A stretch of DNA of 64,000 bases from Lepidurus packardi (Eukaryota; Arthropoda; Branchiopoda; Notostraca; Triopsidae): NCBI GenBank assembly GCA_023053545.1, contig JAKZAN010000222.1, positions 18,092-82,091 on the forward strand, read 5' to 3'. Position 1 is the first letter of the stretch; every line of letters starts with the position of its first letter. The notes beneath the pieces are model-generated. The model had not been told where the DNA came from, made no database searches, and saw nothing but the letters and a program-made list of their open reading frames with translations. Shown piece by piece: positions 1-12,346 of the stretch. The translations under genes and the position numbers were made by a program.

Positions 1-40
1 TTACGGACTGAATAAATTCCTTACGAACTGAATTAATTCC

Positions 41-60
41 GTACGGATTTTATTAATTCC
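41..60 (+). repeat. ATTTTATT variant monomer with CCGTACGG palindrome (first of many)
   Basis: This monomer, GTACGGATTTTATTAATTCC, differs from consensus at position 1 and at positions 8-10. Read with the preceding CC it creates CCGTACGG, an 8-bp perfect palindrome with two CpGs. The variant recurs throughout the window and nearly always follows one of three partners: a monomer with CGAACTG, one with CGGTCTG, or a plain consensus monomer. A sister form, GTACAGATTTTATT, always follows a monomer with GAATCAATT. These fixed pairings show that variants are inherited in blocks and do not arise afresh. Confidence 0.9.
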
Positions 61-300
61 TTACGGACTGAATTAATTCATTACGGACTGAATTAATTCC
101 TTACGGACTGAATTAATACCTTACGGACTGAATTAAATCCTTACGGACTGAATTAATTCTTTACGGACTGAATTAATTCCTTACGGACTGAATTAATTCC
201 TTACTGACTGAGTTAATTCCTTACTGACTGAATTAATTCCTTACGGACTGAATTAATTCCTTACGGACTGAATTAATTCCTTACGTACTGAAATAATTCC

Positions 301-360
301 TTACGGACTGAATTAATTCCTTACGGACTGAATTAATTCCTTACGGACTGAATTAATTCC
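301..360 (+). repeat. Three adjacent perfect consensus monomers (type example)
   Basis: Three exact copies of the consensus stand side by side here. The unit has an AT-rich half around GAATTAATTC, a 10-bp perfect palindrome at positions 10-19, and a G/C-containing half, CCTTACGGACT when read across the unit boundary, which holds the single CpG. Twenty base pairs is close to two helical turns, so the AATTAATT tract recurs on nearly the same face of the helix. Whether this bends the DNA or positions nucleosomes is inference. Frequent substitutions elsewhere fall at positions 1, 5, 6, 10, 13-15 and 17-20. Confidence 0.97.
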
Positions 361-472
361 TTAATTAATTCCTTACGGACTGAATTAATTTCATACGGAC
401 TGAATTAATTCATTACGGACTTAATTAATCGATTACGGACTGAATTAATTCCTTACGTACTGAACTTATTCC
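361..472 (+). repeat. Header module of the higher-order unit (type example)
   Basis: The 12-mer is followed here by five monomers in fixed order. They are m1 ending in ATTTC, m2 starting ATACGG and ending in ATTCA, m3 with ACTTAATT and ending in ATCGA, m4 consensus, and m5 with CGTACT and GAACTTATT. The same 112-bp order follows most of the 85 truncated monomers, which argues that the units descend from one ancestor. Variants occur. Headers at 1145, 2329 and 3984 lack m3 and m4. Those at 11763, 13931 and 16723 have GAAGTTATT at m5. Those at 12015, 14183, 14615, 16975, 17407 and 42984 lack the GAACTTATT monomer. About ten headers (near 8990, 12360, 19550, 19930, 20250, 22797, 26998, 29440, 36070 and 59560) start at m1 with no 12-mer; in most of them the preceding monomer ends in ATTCA. 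Confidence 0.9.
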
Positions 473-1594
473 TTACGGACTGAATTAATTCCTTACGGAC
501 TGAATTTATTCCTTACGGACTGAATTAATTCCTTACGTACTGAAATAATTCCTTACGGACTGAATTAATTCCTTACGGACTGAATTAATTCCTTACGGAC
601 TGAATTAATTCCTTAATTAATTCCTTACGGACTGAATTAATTTCATACGGACTGAATTAATTCATTACGGACTTAATTAATCGATTACGGACTGAATTAA
701 TTCCTTACGTACTGAACTTATTCCTTACGGACTGAATTAATTCCTTACGGACTGAATTAATTCCTTACGGACTGAATTAATTCCTTACGGACTGAATTAA
801 TACCTTACGGACTGAATTAAATCCTTACGGACTGAATTAATTCCTTACGGACTGAATTAATTCCTTACGGACTGAAATAATTCCTTACTGACTGAATTAA
901 ATCCTTACGGACTGAATTAATTCCTTTCGGACTGAATTAGTTCCTTAAGGACTGAATTAATTCCTTACGGACTGAATTAATTCCTTTCGGACTTAGTTAA
1001 TTCCTTACGTACTTAATTAATTCCTTACGGTCTGAATTAATTCCGTACGGATTTTATTAATTCCTTACGGACTGAATTAATTCATTACGGACTGAAATAA
1101 TTGCTTACGGACTGAATTAATTCATTACGGACTGAATTAATTCCTTAATTAATTCCTTACGGACTGAATTAATTTCATACGGACTGAATTAATTAATTAC
1201 GGACTGAACTTATTCCTTACGGACTGAATTAATTCCTTACGGACTGAATTAATTCCTTACGGACTGAATTAATTCCTTACGGACTGAATTAATACCTTAC
1301 GGACTGAATTAAATCCTTACGGACTGAATTAATTCCTTACGGACTGAATTAATTCCTTACGGACTGAATTAATTCCTTACGGACTGAATTAATTCCTTAC
1401 GGACTGAATTAATTCCTTACGGACTGAATTAATTCCTTACGGACTGAATTAATTCATTACGGACTTAATTAATTCCTTACGGATTTTATTAATTCCTTAC
1501 GGACTGAATTAATTCCGTACGGACTGAATTAATTCCGTACGGATTTTATTAATTCCTTACGGACTGAATAAATTCCTTACGAACTGAATTAATT

Positions 1595-3249
1595 CCGTAC
1601 GGATTTTATTAATTCCTTACGGACTGAATTAATTCATTACGGACTTAATTAATCCATTACGGACTGAATTATTTCCTTACGTACTGAAGTTATTCCTTAC
1701 GGACTGAATTAATTCCATACGGACTGAATTAATTCCTTAATTAATTCCTTACGGACTGAATTAATTTCATACGGACTGAATTAATTCATTACGGACTTAA
1801 TTAATCGATTACGGACTGAATTAATTCCTTACGTACTGAACTTATTCCTTACGGACTGAATTAATTCCTTACGGACTGAATTAATTCCTTACGGACTGAA
1901 TTAATTCCTTACGGACTGAATTAATACCTTACGGACTGAATTAAATCCTTACGGACTGTATTAATTCCTTACGGACTGAATTAATTCCTTACGGACTGAA
2001 ATAATTCCTTACTGACTGAATTAAATCCTTACGGACTGAATTAATTCCTTTCGGACTGAATTAGTTCCTTAAGGACTGAATTAATTCCTTACGGACTGAA
2101 TTAATTCCTTTCGGACTTAGTTAATTCCTTACGTACTTAATTAATTCCTTACGGTCTGAATTAATTCCGTTCGGATTTTATTAATTCCTTACGGACTGAA
2201 TTAATTCATTACGGACTGAAGAAATTCCTTACGAACTGAATTAATTCCGTACGGATTTTATTAATTCATTACGGACTGAAATAATTCCTTACGGACTGAA
2301 TTAATTCATTACGGACTGAATTAATTCCTTAATTAATTCCTTACGGACTGAATTAATTTCATACGGACTGAATTAATTCATTACGGACTGAACTTATTCC
2401 TTACGGACTGAATTAATTCCTTACGGACTGAATTAATTCCTTACGGACTGAATTAATACCTTACGGACTGAATTAAATCCTTACGGACTGAATTAATTCC
2501 TTACGGACTGAATTAATTCCTTACGGACTGAATTAATTCCTTACTGACTGACTTAATTCCTACTGACTGAATTAATTCCTTACGGACTGAATTAATTCCT
2601 TACGGACTGAATTAATTCCTTACGGACTGAATTAATTCCTTACGGACTGAATTAATTCCTTACGGACTTAATTAATTCCTTACGGACTGAATCAATTCCG
2701 TACAGATTTTATTAATTCCTTACGGACTGAATAAATTCCTTACGAACTGAATTAATTCCGTACGGATTTTATTAATTCCTTACGGACTGAATTAATTCCT
2801 TACGGACTGAATTAATTCCTTACGGACTGAATTAATACCTTACGGACTGAATTAAATCCTTACGGACTGAATTAATTCTTTACGGACTGAATTAATTCCT
2901 TACGGACTGAATTAATTCCTTACTGACTGAGTTAATTCCTTACTGACTGAATTAATTCCTTACGGACTGAATTAATTCCTTACGGACTGAATTAATTCCT
3001 TACGTACTGAAATAATTCCTTACGGACTGAATTAATTCCTTACGGACTGAATTAATTCCTTACGGACTGAATTAATTCCTTAATTAATTCCTTACGGACT
3101 GAATTAATTTCATACGGACTGAATTAATTCATTACGGACTTAATTAATCGATTACGGACTGAATTAATTCCTTACGTACTGAACTTATTCCTTACGGACT
3201 GAATTAATTCCTTACGGACTGAATTAATTCCTTACGGACTGAATTAATT
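1595..3249 (+). repeat. 1,655-bp tandem duplication, copy 1
   Basis: This block holds the truncated monomers at 1737, 2329 and 3080. The next block repeats them exactly 1,655 bp later at 3392, 3984 and 4735. Both copies share a CCATACGG monomer just before the first 12-mer, a shortened header at the second, an ACTGTATT monomer and a unique 19-bp monomer (2561 here, 4216 in copy 2). Visible differences are few: CCGTACGG at about 1594 against CCGTTCGG at about 3249, and ATTCC against ATTCA near 2797 and 4452. Limits were placed where variants stop matching and could move by tens of bases. Confidence 0.85.
2561..2579 (+). repeat. 19-bp monomer (one T lost)
   Basis: The monomer reads TACTGACTGAATTAATTCC and lacks one of the two leading T residues. 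It follows a monomer with GACTTAATT. This is why the enclosing unit is 751 bp where 752 is expected. It is one of only three independent single-base length changes found outside the 12-mers and the inversion. Confidence 0.92.
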
Positions 3250-4904
3250 CCGTTCGGATTTTATTAATTCCTTACGGACTGAATTAATTCATTACGGACT
3301 TAATTAATCCATTACGGACTGAATTATTTCCTTACGTACTGAAGTTATTCCTTACGGACTGAATTAATTCCATACGGACTGAATTAATTCCTTAATTAAT
3401 TCCTTACGGACTGAATTAATTTCATACGGACTGAATTAATTCATTACGGACTTAATTAATCGATTACGGACTGAATTAATTCCTTACGTACTGAACTTAT
3501 TCCTTACGGACTGAATTAATTCCTTACGGACTGAATTAATTCCTTACGGACTGAATTAATTCCTTACGGACTGAATTAATACCTTACGGACTGAATTAAA
3601 TCCTTACGGACTGTATTAATTCCTTACGGACTGAATTAATTCCTTACGGACTGAAATAATTCCTTACTGACTGAATTAAATCCTTACGGACTGAATTAAT
3701 TCCTTTCGGACTGAATTAGTTCCTTAAGGACTGAATTAATTCCTTACGGACTGAATTAATTCCTTTCGGACTTAGTTAATTCCTTACGTACTTAATTAAT
3801 TCCTTACGGTCTGAATTAATTCCGTTCGGATTTTATTAATTCCTTACGGACTGAATTAATTCATTACGGACTGAAGAAATTCCTTACGAACTGAATTAAT
3901 TCCGTACGGATTTTATTAATTCATTACGGACTGAAATAATTCCTTACGGACTGAATTAATTCATTACGGACTGAATTAATTCCTTAATTAATTCCTTACG
4001 GACTGAATTAATTTCATACGGACTGAATTAATTCATTACGGACTGAACTTATTCCTTACGGACTGAATTAATTCCTTACGGACTGAATTAATTCCTTACG
4101 GACTGAATTAATACCTTACGGACTGAATTAAATCCTTACGGACTGAATTAATTCCTTACGGACTGAATTAATTCCTTACGGACTGAATTAATTCCTTACT
4201 GACTGACTTAATTCCTACTGACTGAATTAATTCCTTACGGACTGAATTAATTCCTTACGGACTGAATTAATTCCTTACGGACTGAATTAATTCCTTACGG
4301 ACTGAATTAATTCCTTACGGACTTAATTAATTCCTTACGGACTGAATCAATTCCGTACAGATTTTATTAATTCCTTACGGACTGAATAAATTCCTTACGA
4401 ACTGAATTAATTCCGTACGGATTTTATTAATTCCTTACGGACTGAATTAATTCATTACGGACTGAATTAATTCCTTACGGACTGAATTAATACCTTACGG
4501 ACTGAATTAAATCCTTACGGACTGAATTAATTCTTTACGGACTGAATTAATTCCTTACGGACTGAATTAATTCCTTACTGACTGAGTTAATTCCTTACTG
4601 ACTGAATTAATTCCTTACGGACTGAATTAATTCCTTACGGACTGAATTAATTCCTTACGTACTGAAATAATTCCTTACGGACTGAATTAATTCCTTACGG
4701 ACTGAATTAATTCCTTACGGACTGAATTAATTCCTTAATTAATTCCTTACGGACTGAATTAATTTCATACGGACTGAATTAATTCATTACGGACTTAATT
4801 AATCGATTACGGACTGAATTAATTCCTTACGTACTGAACTTATTCCTTACGGACTGAATTAATTCCTTACGGACTGAATTAATTCCTTACGGACTGAATT
4901 AATT
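3250..4904 (+). repeat. 1,655-bp tandem duplication, copy 2
   Basis: This is the second copy of the block above, with the same unit spacing of 592 then 751 bp and the same 19-bp monomer. Matching ends near 4905, where a CGTACTGAAATAATT monomer replaces the CCGTTCGG monomer that starts copy 2 in the corresponding place. That the same one-base deletion sits in both copies dates it before the duplication. Confidence 0.85.
4216..4234 (+). repeat. 19-bp monomer, duplicated copy
   Basis: This is the same 19-mer in the same variant context, exactly 1,655 bp downstream of the one at 2561, again inside a 751-bp unit. It is a private marker proving that the two blocks share descent. Confidence 0.92.
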
Positions 4905-7900
4905 CCTTACGTACTGAAATAATTCCTTACGGACTGAATTAATTCCTTACGGACTGAATTAGTTCCTTAAGGACTGAATTAATTCCTTACGGACTGAATT
5001 AATTCCTTACGGACTGAATTAATACCTTACGGACTGAATTAAATCCTTACGGACTGAATTAATTCCTTACGGACTGAATTAATTCCTTACGGACTGAAAT
5101 AATTCCTTACTGACTGAATTAAATCCTTACGGACTGAATTAATTCCTTTCGGACTGAATTAGTTCCTTAAGGACTGAATTAATTCCTTACGGACTGAATT
5201 AATTCCTTACGGACTGAATTAATTCCTTACGGACTGAATTAATTCCTTACGGACTGAATTAATACCTTACGGACTGAATTAATTCCTTAGGTACTGAACT
5301 TATTCCTTACGGACTGAATTAATTCCTTACGGACTGAATTAATTCCTTACGGACTGAATTAATTCCTTACGGACTGAATTAATTCCTTACGGACTGAATT
5401 AATTCCTTACGGACTTAATTAATTCCTTACGGATTTTATTAATTCCTTACGGACTGAATTAATTCCGTACGGACTGAATTAATTCCGTACGGATTTTATT
5501 AATTCCTTACGGACTGAATAAATTCCTTACGAACTGAATTAATTCCGTACGGATTTTATTAATTCCTTACGGACTGAATTAATTCATTACGGACTTAATT
5601 AATCCATTACGGACTGAATTATTTCCTTACGTACTGAAGTTATTCCTTACGGACTGAATTAATTCCTTACGTACTGAAATAATTTCTTACGGACTGAATT
5701 AATTCCTTACGGACTGAATTAATTCCTTACGGACTGAATTAATTCCTTAATTAATTCCTTACGGACTGAATTAATTTCATACGGACTGAATTAATTCATT
5801 ACGGACTTAATTAATCGATTACGGACTGAATTAATTCCTTACGTACTGAACTTATTCCTTACGGACTGAATTAATTCCTTACGGACTGAATTAATTCCTT
5901 ACGGACTGAATTAATTCCTTACGGACTGAATTAATACCTTACGGACTGAATTAAATCCTTACGGACTGTATTAATTCCTTACGGACTGAATTAATTCCTT
6001 ACGGACTGAAATAATTCCTTACTGACTGAATTAAATCCTTACGGACTGAATTAATTCCTTTCGGACTGAATTAATTCCTTACGGACTGAATTAATTCCTT
6101 ACGGACTGAATTAATTCCTTACGGACTTAATTAATTCCTTACGTACTTAATTAATTCCTTACGGTCTGAATTAATTCCGTACGGATTTTATTAATTCCTT
6201 ACGGACTGAATTAATTCATTACGGACTTAATTAATCCATTACGGACTGAATTATTTCCTTACGTACTGAAGTTATTCCTTACGGACTTAATTAATTCCGT
6301 ACGGATTTTATTAATTCCTTACGGACTGAATCAATTCCGTACAGATTTTATTAATTCCTTACGGACTGAATAAATTCCTTACGAACTGAATTAATTCCGT
6401 ACGGATTTTATTAATTCCTTACGGACTGAATTAATTCATTACGGACTGAATTAATACCTTACGAACTGAATTAAATCCTTACGGACTGAATTAATTCCTT
6501 ACGGACTGAATTAGTTCCTTAAGGACTGAATTAATTCCTTACGTACTTAATTAATTCCTTACGGTCTGAATTAATTCCGTACGGATTTTATTAATTCCTT
6601 ACGGAATGAATTAATTCATTACGGACTGAAGAAATTCCTTACGAACTGAATTAATTCCGTACGGATTTTATTAATTCCTTACGGACTGAATTAATTCATT
6701 ACGGACTGAAATAATTCCTTACGGACTGAATTAATTCCTTACGGACTGAATTAATTCCTTACGGACTGAATTAATTCCTTACGGACTTAATTAATTAATT
6801 ACGTACTTTATTAATTCCTTACGGTCTGAATTAATTCCGTACGGATTTTATTAATTCCTTACGGACTGAATCAATTCCGTACAGATTTTATTAATTCCTT
6901 ACGGACTGAATAAATTCCTTACGAACTGAATTAATTCCGTACGGATTTTATTAATTCCTTACGGACTGAATTAATTCATTACGGACTGAATTAATTCCTT
7001 ACGGACTGAATTAATTCCTTAATTAATTCCTTACGGATTGAATTAATTTCATACGGACTGAATTAATTCATTACGGACTTAATTAATCGATTACGGACTG
7101 AATTAATTCCTTACGTACTGAACTTATTCCTTACGGACTGAATTAATTCCTTACGGACTGAATTAATACCTTACGGACTGAATTAAATCCTTACGGACTG
7201 AATTAATTCCTTACGGACTGAATTAATTCCTTACGGACTGAATTAATTCCTTACTGACTGAATTAATTCCTTACGGACTGAATTAATTCCTTACGGACTG
7301 AATTAATTCCTTACGGACTGAATTAATTCCTTACGGACTTAATTAATTCCTTACGTACTTAATTAATTCCTTACGGTCTGAATTAATTCCGTACGGATTT
7401 TATTAATTCCTTACGGACTGAATTAATTCATTACGGACTTAATTAATCCATTACGGACTGAATTATTTCCTTACGGACTGAATTAATTCCTTAATTAATT
7501 CCTTACGGACTGAATTAATTTCATACGGACTGAATTAATTCATTACGGACTTAATTAATTTCATACGGACTGAATTAATTCATTACGGACTTAATTAATC
7601 GATTAAGGACTGAATTAATTCCTTACGTACTGAACTTATTCCTTACGGACTGAATTAATTCCTTACGGACTGAATTAATTCCTTACGGACTGAATTAATT
7701 CCTTACGGACTGAACTAATACCTTACGGACTGAATTAAATCCTTACGGACTGAATTAATTCCTTACGGACTGAATTAATTCCTTACGGACTGAAATAATT
7801 CATTACTGACTGAATTAAATCCTTACGGACTGAATTAATTCCTTACGGACTGAATTAATTCCTTACGGACTGAATTAATTCCTTACGGACTGAAATAATT

Positions 7901-10178
7901 CCTTACTGACTGAATTAAATCCTTACGGACTGAATTAATTCCTTACGTACTTTATTAATTCCTTACGGTCTGAATTAATTCCGTACGGATTTTATTAATT
8001 CCTTACGGACTGAATTAATTCCGTACGGATTTTATTAATTTCTTACGGACTGAATAAATTCCTTACGAACTGAATTAATTCCGTACGGATTTTATTAATT
8101 CCTTACGGACTGAATTAATTAATTACGGACTGAATTAATTCCTTACGGACTGAATTAATTCCTTACGGACTGAATTAATTCCTTAATTAATTCCTTACGG
8201 ACTGAATTAATTTCATACGGACTGAATTAATTCATTACGGACTTAATTAATCGATTACGGACTGAATTAATTCCTTACGTACTGAACTTATTCCTTACGG
8301 ACTGAATTAATTCCTTACGGACTGAATTAATTCCTTACGGACTGAATTAATTCCTTACGGACTGAATTAATACCTTACGGACTGAATTAATTCCTTACGG
8401 ACTGAATTAATTCCTTACGGACTGAAATAATTCCTTACTGACTGAATTAAATCCTTACGGACTGAATTAATTCCTTACGGACTGAATTAATTCCTTACGG
8501 ACTGAATTAATTCCTTACGGACTGAATTAATAATTTACGGACTGAATTAAATCCTTACGGACTGAATTAATTCCTTACGGACTGAATTAATTCCTTACGG
8601 ACTGAATTAATTCCTTACTGACTGAATTAATTCCTTACGGACTGAATTAATTCCTTACGGACTGAATTAATTCCTTACGGACTGAAATAATTCCTTACTG
8701 ACTGAATTAAATCCTTACGGACTGAATTAATTCCTTTCGGACTGAAATAGTTCCTTAAGGACTGAATTAATTCCTTACGTACTTAATTAATTCCTTACGG
8801 TCTGAAATAATTCCGTACGGATTTTATTAATTCCTTACGGACTGAATTAATTCATTACGGACTGAAGAAATTCCTTACGAACTGAATTAATTCCGTACGG
8901 ATTTTATTAATTCCTTACGGACTGAATTAATTCATTACGGACTGAAATAATTCCTTACGGACTGAATTAATTCATTACGGACTGAATTAATTTCATACGT
9001 ACTGAATTAATTCATTACGGACTTAATTAATCGATTACGGACTGAATTAATTCCTTACGTACTGAACTTATTCCTTACGGACTGAATTAATTCCTTACGG
9101 ACTGAATTAATACCTTACGGACTGAATTAAATCCTTACGGACTGAATTAATTCCTTACGGACTGAATTAATTCCTTACGGACTGAATTAATTCCTTACTG
9201 ACTGAATTAATTCCTTACGGACTGAATTAATTCCTTACGGACTGAATTAATTCCTTACGGACTGAATTAATTCCTTACGGTCTGAATTAATTCCGTACGG
9301 ATTTTATTAATTCCTTACGGACTGAATTAATTCATTACGGACTTAATTAATCCATTACGGACTGAATTATTTCCTTACGTACTGAAGTTATTCCTTACGG
9401 ACTGAATTAATTCCTTACGTACTGAAATAATTCCTTACGGACTGAATTAATTCCTTACGGACTGAATTAATTCCTTACGGACTGAATTAATTCCTTAATT
9501 AATTCCTTACGGACTGAATTAATTTCATACGGACTGAATTAATTCATTACGGACTTAATTAATCGATTACGGACTGAATTAATTCCTTACGTACTGAACT
9601 TATTCCTTACGGACTGAATTAATTCCTTACGGACTGAATTAATTCCTTTCGGACTGAATTAGTTCCTTAAGGACTGAATTAATTCCTTACGTACTTAATT
9701 AATTCCTTACGGTCTGAATTAATTCCGTACGGATTTTATTAATTCCTTACGGAATGAATTAATTCATTACGGACTGAAGAAATTCCTTACGAACTGAATT
9801 AATTCCGTACGGATTTTATTAATTCCTTACGGACTGAATTAATTCATTACGGACTGAAATAATTCCTTACGGACTGAATTAATTCCTTACGGACTGAATT
9901 AATTCCTTACGGACTGAATTAATTCCTTACGGACTTAATTAATTCCTTACGTACTTTATTAATTCCTTACGGTCTGAATTAATTCCGTACGGATTTTATT
10001 AATTCCTTACGGACTGAATCAATTCCGTACAGATTTTATTAATTCCTTACGGACTGAATAAATTCCTTACGAACTGAATTAAATCCGTACGGATTTTATT
10101 AATTCCTTACGGACTGAATTAATTCATTACTGACGGAATTAATTCCTTACGGACTGAATTAATTCCTTAATTAATTCC
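4905..10178 (+). repeat. Mosaic of long higher-order units
   Basis: Truncated monomers at 5747, 7019, 7491, 8183, 9495 and 10167 give intervals of 1272, 472, 692, 1312 and 672 bp. Several units look like fusions. The 472-bp unit is a P type that ends early, just after the ATTATTTCC monomer. The 692-bp unit is a Q type with a stuttered header. The 1,312-bp unit is a Q-like start joined to a P-like end, with a header lacking its 12-mer at about 8980. Near 4960-5180 the TAGTTCC and TTAAGG monomer pair appears twice within 200 bp, a local duplication. Confidence 0.75.
7523..7602 (+). repeat. Stuttered header: m2-m3 pair duplicated
   Basis: After the 12-mer at 7491 the header runs m1, m2, m3, m2, m3. 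The 40-bp m2-m3 pair at 7523-7562 is repeated at 7563-7602. The first m3 copy ends in TTTC and the second in TCGA, so the exchange joined an m3 start to an m1-type end. The following monomer is TTAAGGACTG in place of TTACGGACTG. I saw this arrangement nowhere else in the window. Confidence 0.88.
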
Positions 10179-10558
10179 TTACGGACTGAATTAATTTCAT
10201 ACGGACTGAATTAATTCATTACGGACTTAATTAATCGATTACGGACTGAATTAATTCCTTACGTACTGAACTTATTCCTTACGGACTGAATTAATTCCTT
10301 ACGGACTGAATTAATACCTTACGGACTGAATTAAATCCTTACGGACTGAATTAATTCCTTACGGACTGAATTAATTCCTTACGGACTGAATTAATTCCTT
10401 ACTGACTGAATTAATTCCTTACGGACTGAATTAATTCCTTACGGACTGAATAAATTCCTTACGAACTGAATTAATTCCGTACGGATTTTATTAATTCCTT
10501 ACGGACTGAATTAATTCATTACGGACTGAATTAATTCCTTACGGACTGAATTAATTCC

Positions 10559-11130
10559 TTAATTAATTCCTTACGGACTGAATTAATTTCATACGGACTG
10601 AATTAATTCATTACGGACTTAATTAATCGATTACGGACTGAATTAATTCCTTACGTACTGAACTTATTCCTTACGGACTGAATTAATTCCTTACGGACTG
10701 AATTAATACCTTACGGACTGAATTAAATCCTTACGGACTGAATTAATTCCTTACGGACTGAATTAATTCCTTACGGACTGAATTAATTCCTTACTGACTG
10801 AATTAATTCCTTACGGACTGAATTAATTCCTTACGGACTGAATTAATTCCTTACGGACTGAATTAATTCCTTACGGACTTAATTAATTCCTTACGTACTT
10901 AATTAATTCCTTACGGTCTGAATTAATTCCGTACGGATTTTATTAATTCCTTACGGACTGAATTAATTCATTACGGACTTAATTAATCCATTACGGACTG
11001 AATTATTTCCTTACGTACTGAAGTTATTCCTTACGGACTGAATTAATTCCTTACGTACTGAAATAATTCCTTACGGACTGAATTAATTCCTTACGGACTG
11101 CATTAATTCCTTACGGACTGAATTAATTCC
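10559..11130 (+). repeat. Higher-order unit class P (type example, 572 bp)
   Basis: After the header this class runs through an AATACC then AAATCC pair, a CTTACTGACTGAATT monomer, ACTTAATT, CGTACTTAATT, CGGTCTG and ATTTTATT monomers. It then has ATTCA, an m3-like monomer ending in ATCCA, ATTATTTCC, GAAGTTATT and CGTACTGAAATAATT monomers before plain consensus monomers and the next 12-mer. Members or close relatives start at 12727, 15147, 17879, 24511, 30856, 34132, 37788, 39232, 40756, 42332, 44772 and 46336. Parts occur in the units at 7019, 8183, 28872, 31428, 48564, 51132 and 62480. Lengths are 552-652 bp because the final consensus run gains or loses whole monomers. Confidence 0.82.
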
Positions 11131-11762
11131 TTAATTAATTCCTTACGGACTGAATTAATTTCATACGGACTGAATTAATTCATTACGGACTTAATTAATC
11201 GATTACGGACTGAATTAATTCCTTACGTACTGAACTTATTCCTTACGGACTGAATTAATTCCTTACGGACTGAATTAATTCCTTACGGACTGAATTAATT
11301 CCTTACGGACTGAATTAATACCTTACGGACTGAATTAAATCCTTACGGACTGAATTAATTCCTTACGGACTGAATTAATTCCTTACGGACTGAAATAATT
11401 CCTTACTGACTGAATTAAATCCTTACGGACTGAATTAATTCCTTACGGACTGAATTAATTCCTTACGGACTGAATTAATTCCTTACGGACTGAAATAATT
11501 CCTTACTGACTGAATTAAATCCTTACGGACTGAATTAATTCCTTACGTACTTTATTAATTCCTTACGGTCTGAATTAATTCCGTACGGATTTTATTAATT
11601 CCTTACGGACTGAATTAATTCCGTACGGATTTTATTAATTCCTTACGGACTGAATAAATTCCTTACGAACTGAATTAATTCCGTACGGATTTTATTAATT
11701 CCTTACGGACTGAATTAATTAATTACGGACTGAATTAATTCCTTACGGACTGAATTAATTCC
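11131..11762 (+). repeat. Higher-order unit class Q (type example, 632 bp)
   Basis: After the header come the AATACC and AAATCC pair, then two rounds of GAAATAATT followed by CTTACTGACTGAATTAAATCC-type monomers, then CGTACTTTATT, CGGTCTG and ATTTTATT monomers. A GAATAAATT, CGAACTG, ATTTTATT trio follows, and then a distinctive monomer ending in AA that gives ATTAATTAATTACGG. Members start at 13299, 16091, 18431, 41368, 43156, 43808, 46948, 47600, 49556, 50168, 52064 and 52716 (612-652 bp). Altered versions start at 7491, 14615, 17407 and 20695. The unit at 49556 lacks the AATACC and AAATCC pair. Confidence 0.82.
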
Positions 11763-12014
11763 TTAATTAATTCCTTACGGACTGAATTAATTTCATACGG
11801 ACTGAATTAATTCATTACGGACTTAATTAATCGATTACGGACTGAATTAATTCCTTACGTACTGAAGTTATTCCTTACGGACTGAATTAATTCCTTACGT
11901 ACTGAAGTTATTCCTTACGGACTGAATTAATTCCTTACGTACTGAAATAATTCCTTACGGACTGAATTAATTCCTTACGGACTGAATTAATTCCTTACGG
12001 ACTGAATTAATTCC
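11763..12014 (+). repeat. Higher-order unit class S (type example, 252 bp)
   Basis: This short unit has a header whose m5 is replaced by a CGTACTGAAGTTATT monomer. That monomer appears twice, followed by CGTACTGAAATAATT, three consensus monomers and the next 12-mer. It looks like a header joined to the tail of a P unit. Copies start at 13931 and 16723. The copy at 16723 has a private GACATAATT change near 16905. Confidence 0.85.
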
Positions 12015-12346
12015 TTAATTAATTCCTTACGGACTGAATTAATTTCATACGGACTGAATTAATTCATTACGGACTTAATTAATCGATTACGGACTGAATT
12101 AATTCCTTACGGACTGAATTAATTCCTTACGGACTGAATTAATTCCTTACGGACTGAATTAATACCTTACGGACTGAATTAAATCCTTACGGACTGAATT
12201 AATTCCTTACGGACTGAATTAATTCCTTACGGACTGAAATAATTCCTTACTGACTGAATTAAATCCTTACGGACTGAATTAATTCCTTACGGACTGAATT
12301 AATTCCTTACGGACTGAATTAATTCCTTACGGACTGAAGTTATTCC

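Larger units (their letters stand above)
1..1594 (+). repeat. Mosaic of short higher-order units
   Basis: The window opens in register: positions 1-360 are exactly 18 monomers. Truncated monomers at 361, 613 and 1145 give intervals of 252, 532 and 592 bp. A 252-bp tandem repeat is visible, because the run ending in a CGTACTGAAATAATT monomer plus consensus monomers at about 281-360 recurs at about 533-612 before the next header. Two headers here (361 and 613) are complete, while that at 1145 lacks m3 and m4. The segment resembles pieces of the P, X and Y units seen later, but in shuffled order. Confidence 0.8.
10179..12346 (+). repeat. 2,168-bp tandem duplication, copy 1
   Basis: This copy contains units starting at 10559 (572 bp, P), 11131 (632 bp, Q), 11763 (252 bp, S) and 12015. 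Each boundary recurs 2,168 bp later at 12727, 13299, 13931 and 14183. A rare monomer with ACTGCATT at 11091 recurs at 13259, the same offset. The copy ends at a GAAGTTATT monomer that is joined directly to an m1 header monomer with the 12-mer lost, which marks the crossover near 12346. Confidence 0.87.

Noticed and set aside
361..372. TTAATTAA in the 12-mer as a unique unit marker
   Set aside because: The 8-mer also occurs in full-length variants with ACTTAATTAATT, so only the whole 12-mer in context CC...CC TTACGG marks a unit start.
3080..3391. 312-bp unit as a member of class R
   Set aside because: The length matches the R units at 42020, 44460, 48252 and 50820, but it lacks the AATACC and AAATCC pair and has an ATTATTTCC and GAAGTTATT ending.
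10128..10140. Local TGACGGAATT monomer as a frame or register change
   Set aside because: The monomer is still 20 bp and differs only by substitutions, and the enclosing 12-mer spacing is in register (672 bp).
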